Of a stretch of 64,000 nucleotides of DNA, positions 11,137 to 19,917 are shown piece by piece (the stretch's first letter is position 1; each line of letters opens with the position of its first letter). A model generated the notes under the pieces. The model saw only the letters and a program-made list of their open reading frames with translations. It was not told the DNA's origin and did not search any database. The stretch comes from Rhynchopus sp. YZ270_cl-10. Taxonomy: Eukaryota > Euglenozoa > Diplonemea > Diplonemida > Diplonemidae. Where the stretch lies: positions 868,001 to 932,000 of the forward strand of contig OZ037883.1 of NCBI GenBank assembly GCA_964035575.1, given 5' to 3'. Made by a program: the position numbers and the translations under genes.

Positions 11137-12888
11137 TCAGACCGGTCCGGCGGCGCCTCCTCCGTTGCCAGCCCCAGCACCAGCACAGGACGTTGCGCAC
11201 GAGGAAGTGGCGGCAGGGGGCGTGAAGTCATCAGGGCACCACGAGGAGACACACATGCCGGCAGCTCCCTCCCCCGAGGTACCCGCCTCCCAAGCACACT
11301 CAGGCATCGCAGCGTTACAGGCCGTCTCGTCCGCAAGCCCATCACACGCCGTCGCACCCTGCCGCACGAAGACCGCCACGTTCGCAAGCGGCGCAGTCAG
11401 GGCAGGGAGCTCTTCAACAGTCCCCGCAGGCACAAGCTTCCGGAAGGCAACTGTCGGGTGCGTCGCATCGTCTGCCCCGTCGTCCGCAACACCCACGCCC
11501 ACACCCTGCTGGAACGTCGGGGCACAGCTCCCCGTATCCCACCCAGCATCAGGCAGCAGCGACACCAGCCCGCCGTTTGTGGGCGTCGAGCACGGTGGGC
11601 AGTGGTACGTCGCCACAAGCACCTCGCACGGCTTCTCCTCGCAGTTGAACGGGCAGGCCACGCGCAGCACGTTGTCCGCCCCAATCACACCCGCAATGTC
11701 CACCGGGAAGAACGCCGCCATGTTCGCCTGCACAAAGGCAGGCGGGAAGTTCGCAAGCGTCACCGAGGGCTCCCCGTTCGGGTGCATCCCCTCCACCACC
11801 GCCTCGCCTGCCCCAAAGCTGTCCACAGTGCCTTCTGGGCTCACAACCTCAACCTCAACGGGCTCCCCGCCGTCCACACAGGGCTCCGTCGTCTCCCCCC
11901 CTGTTGGTGTGGGTGGGGTCGGCGGTGTGCCAGCAGGCGAGTTCGTGTTCCCTTCTGGGGTTGGCGGCGATGGTGGTGTCGGTGGTGTACCGGACGGGGA
12001 GTTTGTGTTGCCCTCTGGGGTTGGTGGCGATGGTGGTGTGGGTGGTGTCGGTGGTGTGCCGGACGGGGAGTTTGTGTTCCCCTCTGGGGTTGGCGGTGTC
12101 GGTGGTGTGGGTGGCGATGGTGGTGTCGGTGGTGTGCCGGACGGGGAGTTTGTGTTCCCTTCTGGGGTTGGTGGTGTAGGTGGTGTCGGCGGTGTTGGCG
12201 GTGTGCCGGACGGGGAGTCTGTGTTGCCCTCTGGGGTTGGCGGTGTCGGTGGTGTTGGTGGCGTGGGTGGCGATGGTGGTGTCGGTGGTGGTGTCCCAGC
12301 AGGCGAGTCTGTGTTCCCTCCTGGAGGCGTAGGCGGGCGTGGCGGTGGTCCCGAAGGCGAGTCCGTCCTACCCCCTGTCGGCGGAGTGGGTGGTGTCGGC
12401 GGTGTAGGCGGCCTTGGCGGTGGTCCCGAAGGCGAGTACGTCTTGCTCCACCATGGCGGCGACGGCGGCGACGGCGGACTGCCACCGGGTGACTTGGTCT
12501 TGCAGCCCCTCTCGTACTTGCCCTTCTTCTTGTACTCCTTCTTACCCCACTTCTCGTACTTGCCCTTCCAGGTCCTCCCACCTCCCCACCTCTCCTGCTT
12601 CTCCTTCTCACCCTTGTTCCACCACCCCACGCGACCGCCGTGGCGACTGCTGCTGCGACCACTGTGGCGGCTGCTGCTGCGGCCACCGCTCCTGCTCCAG
12701 CTCCTGCTCCTGCCCCTGTAGCGACTCCCCCCGCCACGGGACATCCCTCCGCGACTCGACCCACGACGCGACCTCGTCAGCACGCCAGCATCCCGGCCGT
12801 CCATCTCAGTGTGCCCACCCACATCCGCATCCGCACACATCGCAGTCGACAGAAGAAGCAACGCAGCTCCGCATTTGCGCATCATCAT
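11137..12888 (-). CDS. secreted proline-rich (extensin-like) protein with cysteine-rich C-terminal domain
   Basis: 583 residues. A signal peptide (MRKCGAALLLLSTAMCADA) follows three possible start Met codons. Residues 35-130 are Arg/Ser/Gly-rich, then Lys/Trp/Gly-rich. Residues about 130-345 are a tandem array of TPP/SPP units punctuated by PEGNTNSPSGTPP, the pattern of hydroxyproline-rich wall glycoproteins. The C-terminal 235 residues carry about 14 cysteines in a compact pattern (e.g. CPFNCEEKPCEVLVATYHCPPC) with no family I recognise. Repeat units differ mainly in length, which suggests slippage or unequal exchange. Located just downstream of the snoRNA block, it shares a 55-bp upstream element with the peroxidase gene, so the two secreted proteins may be co-regulated. 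Confidence 0.75.
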   Translation of the reverse strand: MMMRKCGAALLLLSTAMCADADVGGHTEMDGRDAGVLTRSRRGSSRGGMSRGGGSRYRGRSRSWSRSGGRSSSRHSGRSSSRHGGRVGWWNKGEKEKQERWGGGRTWKGKYEKWGKKEYKKKGKYERGCKTKSPGGSPPSPPSPPWWSKTYSPSGPPPRPPTPPTPPTPPTGGRTDSPSGPPPRPPTPPGGNTDSPAGTPPPTPPSPPTPPTPPTPPTPEGNTDSPSGTPPTPPTPPTPPTPEGNTNSPSGTPPTPPSPPTPPTPPTPEGNTNSPSGTPPTPPTPPSPPTPEGNTNSPSGTPPTPPSPPTPEGNTNSPAGTPPTPPTPTGGETTEPCVDGGEPVEVEVVSPEGTVDSFGAGEAVVEGMHPNGEPSVTLANFPPAFVQANMAAFFPVDIAGVIGADNVLRVACPFNCEEKPCEVLVATYHCPPCSTPTNGGLVSLLPDAGWDTGSCAPTFQQGVGVGVADDGADDATHPTVAFRKLVPAGTVEELPALTAPLANVAVFVRQGATACDGLADETACNAAMPECAWEAGTSGEGAAGMCVSSWCPDDFTPPAATSSCATSCAGAGAGNGGGAAGPV

Positions 12889-12930
12889 CGTTGTGTTGTG
12901 TTTGTGTATAGGTTCAATCTGACGTGGTTG

Positions 12931-12986
12931 CTTTTTTGGGGTGACACAAGAAACGACAATGTTGACTACATTATCGCAAAGGTGAG
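12931..12986 (-). promoter_or_regulatory. conserved upstream block, copy 2
   Basis: Second copy of the block at 10131-10185. It lies 43-98 bp upstream of the proline-rich protein ATG and 7 bp from the end of snoRNA copy B. The CGATAAT half is unchanged, and the partner half carries one change compatible with a U-G pair. Confidence 0.4.
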
Positions 12987-12992
12987 TTGCAT

Positions 12993-13076
12993 CACATCAG
13001 ACAGAAGCTGTACCTCATCGCTGGCTTGCGCCTCAGAGAGGGATGAACCGAATTGAAAGCCTTCTCATCATGTGTG
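12993..13076 (-). ncRNA. box C/D snoRNA candidate, copy B
   Basis: Same boxes, terminal stem and LSU-antisense guide as copy A, with box C at 13070-13065 and box D at 13000-12997. The block around it is about 98% identical to copy A; the only clear indel is 3 nt outside the snoRNA. Confidence 0.65.
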
Positions 13077-13088
13077 AAATCAGCGGAA

Positions 13089-13197
13089 ACGGGAACAAAA
13101 GAAACGAATCTCACCTCAGCGCGAAGACCTAACTTGGGCAGCGGAGTGGGTTATGTCGGTACCCTGCCCAGAAGGCGCTTTAGCTAGGATGTCTCGG
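13089..13197 (-). ncRNA. structured RNA candidate, copy B
   Basis: Copy of the hairpin RNA at 7468-7576 with all helix bases conserved. Homology to copy A stops just past the CCGAGACATCC 5' end, after which only a TTCCATA motif is shared. Confidence 0.45.
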
Positions 13198-13229
13198 CTA
13201 TTTATGGAATTTTCTGGGTTGCGCACACT

Positions 13230-13314
13230 CACATCAGACAGAAGCTGTACCTCATCGCTGGCTTGCGCCTCAGAGAGGGATGAACCGAATTGAAAGCATT
13301 TCTCATCATGTATG
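13230..13314 (-). ncRNA. box C/D snoRNA candidate, copy C
   Basis: Third copy of the C/D unit only. Boxes C, D', C' and D and the guide are intact, while the terminal stem and a few linker bases differ. The companion hairpin RNA is absent. Confidence 0.55.
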
Positions 13315-13748
13315 AAATCAGTGCAGAGATATATCAAACAACAAGAGAACGTTCACAAGCTTTTTTTATTATGCCGACAATTTTAGGAGAGTGCTGCACG
13401 CGCACCGTTCCCGCTTTTCAATTGCTTATTTTATCACATCCAACCAACAAAAAAGAAACTGTCTTTAAGACATTAAGAGTTAAAGTCCTTTTCGCGCATT
13501 GTAGCACACTACCCAACAGTTTGCGGGGCTGAGGACTTCCAATCCAACATCTGGACAGATTCTCACTTTTTTTTTCTTTTTTGTTTATGCTCTTTACAAG
13601 AGAAATGCCTGTATTACCTTTCCAATCCTAACCCCAACCCCAACCCCAAACCCCACCGGAAAACAACCTTTGTTATGGGTGAGAGGCACCCTTTCACCCC
13701 CCCTTTTTCTATTTCCCTACACCAATATCGGTGTCTTTGGCTCCGCCC
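13315..13748. other. intergenic with telomere-like C-rich tract
   Basis: No gene seen. 13627-13655 is a short run of CCTAACCCCAACCCC-type units, a degenerate interstitial telomere-like tract; the neighbouring sequence is A/T-rich. Confidence 0.4.
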
Positions 13749-14150
13749 CCACCCCAGTGTTCCTAGCCCTAGTTTTAAACTAAACGTTTTAAACGTTTTA
13801 AACTCTAAACGTTTTAAACTGTTTTAAACGTTTTAAACTCGAATAAAAAACGGTGGTGTAGTTTTAGCGCACTCATTAGGGTACCGTACAGGAAACAAGT
13901 TAGCAGGAGAAACCAAGAAAAACCAGGCTAAATTGACCCCAGATGCACCAAAACTATGATTTTTGATACAGAAAAAAAAAATTCGAAAAATTCCCCCCAC
14001 ATTTTTTACGTTTTTTTGTGCAGAACTGTCACCCGTTTTTTATTCGAGTTAAAACGTTTAAAACGTTTAAAACAGTTTAAAACGCGTTTTAAATAATTTA
14101 AAACGTTTAAAACGTTTAAAATTATTCAAAATTAGGAACACTGCCCCACC
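13749..14150. repeat. foldback (inverted-repeat) element of about 400 bp
   Basis: The left arm (13749-13855) contains AGTGTTCCTA and then many GTTTTAAAC-type units, ending CGAATAAAAAACGG. The right arm (14033-14150) is its reverse complement in the same order. The arms are about 100 bp with small indels, and the 8-bp unit GTTTTAAA is itself iterated within each arm. The central ~180 bp begins with a TTAGGGTACC motif. No target duplication is obvious. It lies directly at the 3' end of the YTH gene. Confidence 0.65.
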
Positions 14151-14179
14151 AGGGCCCACCCCCACCCCTGTTACTCCAT

Positions 14180-15352
14180 TTATCGCCCCAAGCCACCAAG
14201 AAGAGAAGCCAACTGTGGGTTGCTGAGTAGTGCCGCTAATGTAGATGTGCTTGGTGCGGGGACCTGCACCGGGAGGGACGTGCCCAGGGCTCCGAGGCCT
14301 GCGGTGGGGTTCTTTTTGATGCCCATTTTCTTTTGCATTCGTGTAGCGCATGTGAGGCGTTGCTTGCGTTTGGTGAGGACAGCCAACATGTACTGGTCAA
14401 AGGTCATGTCTGTGACGTCAATTTTGAGGCGGTTTGTCTTGGGCTTGTTTGCAACTGAGTTGCGGGACACTCCGACCTTGAGTGCAACGGGGACAGAGGC
14501 TGCGTCGATGTAGTTGCAGAGCTCGCTACCTGCGGCGGCAGAGAGGACCTGGCCGTCTTGGGCTTGCGTGACGGAGCGGCCGCCGTCCTTTGTATTGCTG
14601 ATGTCAGTGCAGCTGTCGAAAGAGAGCCCACCCACACGAACCCAGGAGACACGGAAGGGCTTGGTCCAGGCGCTGGGGAGGAGCTCGAGGTCTTGCTGCA
14701 TGGAGGCGGGGTGTTCGTCACGGTGCTTGATCTGGGTTGACATAAAGCCGTATCCGAGGAAGTGGTCTGAGTCACGCACAGAGAAGATGACCACCACACA
14801 GGAGTGCTGGTTGTATGCATGACTCAACGTCTCCTCGACGTCGGTCGACACACTCCACAGCCCGGTCTCCACTGACAGATGCACCATATCGTACGACGGC
14901 GCCTTCAGCACAACGTACACAGCGTTTTCCTCGGGCCGCTTGTGTTCACGGTATTCGCAGATGAGCTGCTCCTTCGTCTTCCCCCGCCGATGTCCCTCCA
15001 GAACAACCTTCTCCACGATGTCGACGTCGTATGCGGGAAGATCTTTGATCTCCGCCGGCTCCGTCCCCTGCTTCTTCAACGCCTCCAGAACACTCGCCAC
15101 GCTCGCGACGCTTGCCAAATTGGTAGGCACACTCGGTGGCGGTGGTGGCGGAGGTACAAGCTTCCCCAAAGCGCTCTGCCCCCCTACCGCAGCCAGCGCA
15201 GAGAGCAGCTGCTCCTTGCTCGCTCCGCCAGCAGGTGCCACCCCGCCAGCAGGAGGGGGTGGCGGTGGAGGCGGCAAAGGGGTCGTACCACCCATACCTG
15301 CACCTGGCCTGCCCAGGGCATTAAGGATTGCTGTGATGTTGTTCTGGTTCAT
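14180..15352 (-). CDS. YTH-domain RNA-binding protein (m6A reader)
   Basis: 390 residues, start at the first ATG (15352). The N-terminus has two polyproline tracts (residues 26-35 and 67-74) flanking Ala/Gly-rich linkers. Residues about 140-290 form a YTH domain: YVVLKAPSYDMVHLSVETG, GLWSV (first cage Trp), CVVVIFSVRDSDHFLGYGF, FRVSWVRVGGLSF, then a DGQ...G.ELCNYID end. This order matches the YTHDC1/YTHDF fold that binds N6-methyladenosine in RNA. A basic segment (residues about 320-350) and a Leu/Ala-rich tail follow. The order of motifs is closer to YTHDC1 than to the other subfamilies, but that assignment is inferred. No intron is needed. Confidence 0.85.
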   Translation of the reverse strand: MNQNNITAILNALGRPGAGMGGTTPLPPPPPPPPAGGVAPAGGASKEQLLSALAAVGGQSALGKLVPPPPPPPSVPTNLASVASVASVLEALKKQGTEPAEIKDLPAYDVDIVEKVVLEGHRRGKTKEQLICEYREHKRPEENAVYVVLKAPSYDMVHLSVETGLWSVSTDVEETLSHAYNQHSCVVVIFSVRDSDHFLGYGFMSTQIKHRDEHPASMQQDLELLPSAWTKPFRVSWVRVGGLSFDSCTDISNTKDGGRSVTQAQDGQVLSAAAGSELCNYIDAASVPVALKVGVSRNSVANKPKTNRLKIDVTDMTFDQYMLAVLTKRKQRLTCATRMQKKMGIKKNPTAGLGALGTSLPVQVPAPSTSTLAALLSNPQLASLLGGLGR

Positions 15353-15420
15353 TTTTTTTATTTTCTGGAAAATGGTGAGTGAGAAATGGGTAGAAATGGG
15401 TCATAAAAATAAAAAGGGTT

Positions 15421-15545
15421 GAATTGAAATACAACAGCCCGCTCGTGAACAATATACCTTGGTACACTGACCGGCTGTACCGGGGTGGACACCCAACCAT
15501 GCAGTCCTACAATCCATTTCGTTGTTTACATCTGATATGGGCTCC
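15421..15545. repeat. dispersed short repeat, copy 1
   Basis: About 115-125 bp matching 23463-23585 at roughly three quarters identity. Shared landmarks are GAAATACAA, GCTCGTGA, a CCGG-G-rich core, CAACCATG and AATCCATTTCG. Its first ~30 bp also occur near 17705, 24762 and 33000. It looks like an old SINE-like or intron-associated repeat. Confidence 0.5.
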
Positions 15546-15985
15546 TCCCGCTTCCACTCATCAGCCAGATGAACGGGGATCATTGCAAACACAGGGACAT
15601 GAATCCTGTGATGTAGGGTCCGGTTGGGGTCCTCTGCCCGTTTCACAGTGTGGGAGAGGCTATGAAAATTTTGTTTGATTATAGACTACTATCACTAGAT
15701 AATAGCCACGGTTTTTCTTCACAGGATCCCTAAAAGAGAGGAAATAGAAGGAGTACGCTTTGCAGTGTGGGAGAGGCTATGAAAAGAAAATCATGGAAGC
15801 TGGGATTGTCCGGGGAAGGGGTTGTATGAATGGTCTGGCTAAGCACCCGCACCGTATCGTGAACAGCGGTTCTCAACCTCTCATGACCAGAAAAAGTTGA
15901 CTTGAAGTGAATCTCAAAATGGGGGTCGTTTTTTTTTTTGTTGCATTCCTTGTGAAAGGAAGGGCGGGGGTTTGGGGGAGGGAGT

Positions 15986-16366
15986 TCATTCCGCATCTTC
16001 GTATCGAGGAAGGATGACGTCTTCTGGTGCACCTCTCGTGGGCATGGCGGGGGCGACAAAGGTAAGCTTCTCCTTCCACAGCCGTCTGTCCTCTGGGGTG
16101 CAAAACCCCCAGTCCTCAGTATCGAAGGAGAGCCCATCCTGGAAGATGCACTCCCCCTCCAAAGCTATGCCCGCCTCCCATTTCGCACGGTGCTGCCCTG
16201 CGCCCTGCTCCTTCGTGAACATAATCGTCCCATTCCCATCAAAGCGACCATCATTAAAATCCCCCACATACTGGTTCCCAGAGGAAAACGTTAGGGTCCC
16301 CTTTTTGTCCATCCTCTTCCCATCCTTAGTGTATTCGCCAACGTAAGACTCACCACAGTGATACAT
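15986..16366 (-). CDS. MORN5-like MORN-repeat protein
   Basis: 126 residues, ATG at 16366. Two clear MORN repeats (YVGEYTKDGKRMDKKGTLTF and YVGDFNDGRFDGNGTIMF) are followed by KWEAGIALEGECIFQDG and then LSFDTEDWGFCTPEDRRLW. This is the order and spacing of animal MORN5 (~161 aa), a flagellar/axonemal protein. The C-terminal ~35 residues of MORN5 are shorter or absent here; a further exon cannot be excluded. The call implies a motile flagellum in the life cycle. Confidence 0.75.
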   Translation of the reverse strand: MYHCGESYVGEYTKDGKRMDKKGTLTFSSGNQYVGDFNDGRFDGNGTIMFTKEQGAGQHRAKWEAGIALEGECIFQDGLSFDTEDWGFCTPEDRRLWKEKLTFVAPAMPTRGAPEDVILPRYEDAE

Positions 16367-17128
16367 TATGTCGACGTCAAAAAAAATAATGTGTAAATTA
16401 AAAGCGATTTTGTTAATTCTGAAAGCGGGAGTGTGGAATATGAGGGATTTTTTTTTTTTAAAAAGGAGCTATTTTAGGGTATTTTGCAGGCATCTCAGGA
16501 AACCCTTTAAAAAAAAGGGGTACTAGAAATACCCAAATCCTGTACGAATTCCCATCCTAGTTATTTCGTACGTTCGTTGATCGCATTCATATTGGTTATC
16601 AGCCTGTGTGGCGCATGTTTGGTTGACAAGGATAAACAAAAGGAAAAGGCGTGAGTAACAAATGAGTGATGCATATTTGTCGGTTTAGTTTCTAATCACA
16701 TTTCATGTAAGGAAAAATATAATGGGGTGTTTGTGTTTGATCTTGGTTGTGTTTTTTGTTTTGTTTTTTCTTCTTTTTTTGTCATCTTTTTTTTTTTTTT
16801 GTTCCTGAAATAATGGACCATACCCGTAATAACCAAACGAACCATCAACCCCTCCTATCCTTTTTTAGCTTTGATAACCTTTCCTTCACAGCGGAAGGAT
16901 GTTTTGTTTGTTTGTTGCTCTGAGAGTTGCTTTCTTTTTTGTTTTTTTTGTTTTTTTTGTTTTCTTTTTTTTCTTTTACTTTTTTGGTTTGCTCTTTGCT
17001 TTGCTTCTTCCTTTATGTATTTTTTTTTCTTCTTTGATAAATTGTTGGAGTAGTGTAGTTGCCTCGGTTGTGTTGCCACCGTTTGTGCAAATCTCCACTG
17101 TTCTGTTCAAATTGATCAATGATTTGAC
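16367..17128. other. intergenic, T-rich, with a ~50-bp block shared with 36092-36139
   Basis: No gene supported. 17033-17082 (GATAAATTGTTGGAG and the following GTAGTTGCCT) matches 36092-36139 upstream of the CLC gene. The rest is T-homopolymer-rich. Confidence 0.5.
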
Positions 17129-19712
17129 CTACTTCCTTCCTGAGGTGTTCTTGGGCTTCATGCGCTTCTTTGCTATCGCACTAGATTTCGCTCTACGAAG
17201 TGCCTGATGTGATGAAGGTAGAGAAGTTAATCTTTAAAAAAAACTAAACCTCATTTGCTTACTCATTATGTGTTACTCACGTATACTACATCTATGTCTT
17301 TTTCGCTGATCGCAGCGGTTTGTGTAATAAATATTCTGTGTTGATCTTTTTACTGCAATACACTCCCACTGACTACCTTGGCCGTGAGGAAACCTCTTTG
17401 AGGCCAAAATAGTAGGATCGGTAGGTAAGTAAAAGGAAAAAAGGTTTTTTCGTTGATTGCACAATCCTCCTGTTTGAGGGATGATTGGCGACCGTACCGG
17501 TAATACTATTTCCCCTTTAAAGCAAGCTTCGTAGGAATAAAAAGGAAAAAAAGGGGGAAAAAGAGAATTTGATAATGTGCAGACACCTCAGGGTTGGGAA
17601 TACAACACAATGCCATCTATCCCAAGTGCAGTTGTAGACCATCAAACGAAAAGATTAAGCAAAAAGGTGCAAATGTCTCTTGGACGTAGGGAAAAGAGGT
17701 TGGCTTGCAATACAAGGCGAGAGTGGACCTATCCGTACTCAACAAAACCCAAGGAAATTCTCCACAAAACAAAACAAAACAAAACAAAACAAAACACACT
17801 AAGTTCGCGCCAGGAAACAAAACAGTGTACATACCTTTCTCTCCTCTGTTGCTGCCTGCTCTACAGACTTTCTGCTCCGCTTGACCATCTGCCCTTCGCC
17901 GTCCTCTCCGGCTTCTTCTGCCCTTTTTCGTTTGAGCGTTTTTCTCTGCACTTTACGCTGTCTCTTCTCCTCCTGGACACCTTTAAGGATAAGCTTTGAC
18001 TGCGTTTCGGTGGCTTTTGTTGTGGAACGGAGGCCCATTGCGTCCCACATGCGGGAGTGGATCTGCTCGCTGGAGGCACCAGCGCTGCTTGCTGCTGGGG
18101 CTGCAACCGCTTCCTCCTTCTCGACTGGCTTCCGAACTTTCATCAACCCACCCGAAGAAAACCCCCTAAACACCCTTGGCGAAGCACCACCACTCTGCAC
18201 AACCTTCTTCTTCGCCTGTCTTGGCGGTGCTGCCGCCTTGCCATGAAGAAAAGGACGCAGCACATCATCCGCAAAGAGACGTACCTTGTACATATCAAAG
18301 CGCTGCGAATTGATTGGCGGAAGACTCTCGCACTTCTGATTGCGTGTCGGCAGCTTCGCTGCAGGCACCACCTCCCCTTGGCCGTGCAGATGTCTATTCT
18401 CAGGGTTAGTTGAAAAGATCTCAAGAATGACCCTATTGTTTGGGTTCACCTTCGACGCAGACGCGCCATCCTTCTGAAGGAAAGGCGTTCCCTGTAGAAT
18501 CTCTAACACCTCGTCTTTGTACTGTGGAGACTCCAGGTACGACAGAACAGCGTTGGCAGAGACGGGTTGTGTGTATTTCTCTCCTTGGCGTGGGGTGCGA
18601 CCGTTCATGATGGCGGCCATGGAAACCCATAGTGCAGAAAGCCACTTCTTGGCAGCCAGCTGCGACACCTTCTTCGCCGCATCCTTGTCAGTATCGAAGA
18701 GGGACGCATCCCCACGGCTCGCACCAAACTTCTTCAGCAATTTCACAAAGTTGCCTCTATGGATGACCGGCTGCTTCACATCCTCCCGCCCCTCCATTAC
18801 GCACGCCTTTTCCTTTACGATGCCCTCTCCGTCTTCGAAGAGCGAGGCATACTTTTGTACTAAGCTGTGCAGATGTGTGTAGTGCACACCACCAAAGATC
18901 CCTTGAAGGAAGTCACAACCGAGGGTGATATACGTTAGAAGACTGAAGTCGCGGGCCAACGCTTTGTAGGATGCGGTGAGACGGAGGTCTGCTGGGGGCG
19001 GGCGGGAGAGCAGTGCTGGCAGGGCAACTGTTGTGTCTAGAAGAAGAAGCCCTTCTTGGTCCCAATCCTGGGAGGGCCACGTCAATACCGAGGGAGGACT
19101 TGATGTCTCACCATGCGGCTGCCACGCAGTCAACGCTGTCAGGATCAGATCGTTGTCACGGCTCACAACACAATGCCGGCACGAACCGGTCTCAGCGGTC
19201 ATTGCATGAACCAACGATGCCACTTTGCAGTCGGCTGTCCCCTTCACATCCCGCGCAACAGCTGCAATCAAACATTCTGTCCCTATCTCCGCCACAGCAT
19301 GCTTTAAGAACGGATTCGGCTCTGCCTGCGGCAGCATCAAAGGGGAGGTGTAGTCCTCCTGGTCTGTGATCTCTCCCGCAGCTGTCTCAGTGTGTTTCCC
19401 GCCCCGTACGTACTCAGCTGCAGCAATGAAATATCGGCAGGCAGTCAAATACTTCCCCGGTTTGACCTGTCCATCTGCCTTCGCATCAGTAGACTCATCT
19501 GCAGCAAGGATAAACCCCCGACGTGGCTTTAGCAGCCGCATAATAGTTATCAACCGTCGTACATCCCCCTCACCACCATGCAGCACACTGTTCGCATCCA
19601 CATACACAACATCAAACGGACTTATCGAGTCGCTTATGTCAAACGGGCTGACCCCCGTCACAGCGCCGCCCGCATACCGCTCGAAGTACTGCAGCAACGA
19701 CCACACACCCAT
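17129..19712 (-). CDS. divergent XRN-family 5'-3' exonuclease-like protein, two exons
   Basis: Exon 1 is 19712-17835 (626 codons) and ends ...TEERK before the donor GTATGT. Exon 2 is 17203-17129, after CATCAG, and adds a 24-residue basic tail; both junctions are phase 0. The ATG at 19712 is chosen because XRN proteins start MGVP/MGVW (here MGVWSLLQYFERY). Conserved landmarks: VVYVDANSVLH (first metal-binding acidic residue), FILAADEST, HCVVSRDNDLILTAL (DAD-like pair), LTYITLGCDFLQGIFGG (GNDF-like). The helical insert and the usual long C-terminal region are shortened (650 aa against 900-1700), and several acidic positions deviate, so catalytic activity is uncertain. The C-terminus is Lys/Arg-rich with nuclear-localisation-like stretches. 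The exon 2 join is inferred from splice sites only. Confidence 0.65.
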
Positions 19713-19917
19713 TTTAAAAAAAAACCCCTGTTGGTTAGATGCATAAGGGGAGATGTTAGGGGGATACAAACTAAAAAAATATCAAATTTTGTAACTTTAC
19801 TTCATAAAAAAACCCCCACAAAAACCCTGGTAAGGGTTCCATGGGGGAGTGGGGATGCGGGGAGATAGCTGGGGGGTTAAGAACTTTAAAACTCACGCAC
19901 ACACACGCACACTGTCC

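Noticed and set aside
7495-13337. Conserved C-terminal peptide RDILAKAPSGQGTDITHSAA in two short ORFs
   Set aside because: Identity continues outside the frame and includes a 3-nt indel beyond it; C/D boxes and hairpins explain the conservation better.
13627-13655. True telomere
   Set aside because: Only a few degenerate C-rich units, internal to the contig and flanked by genes.
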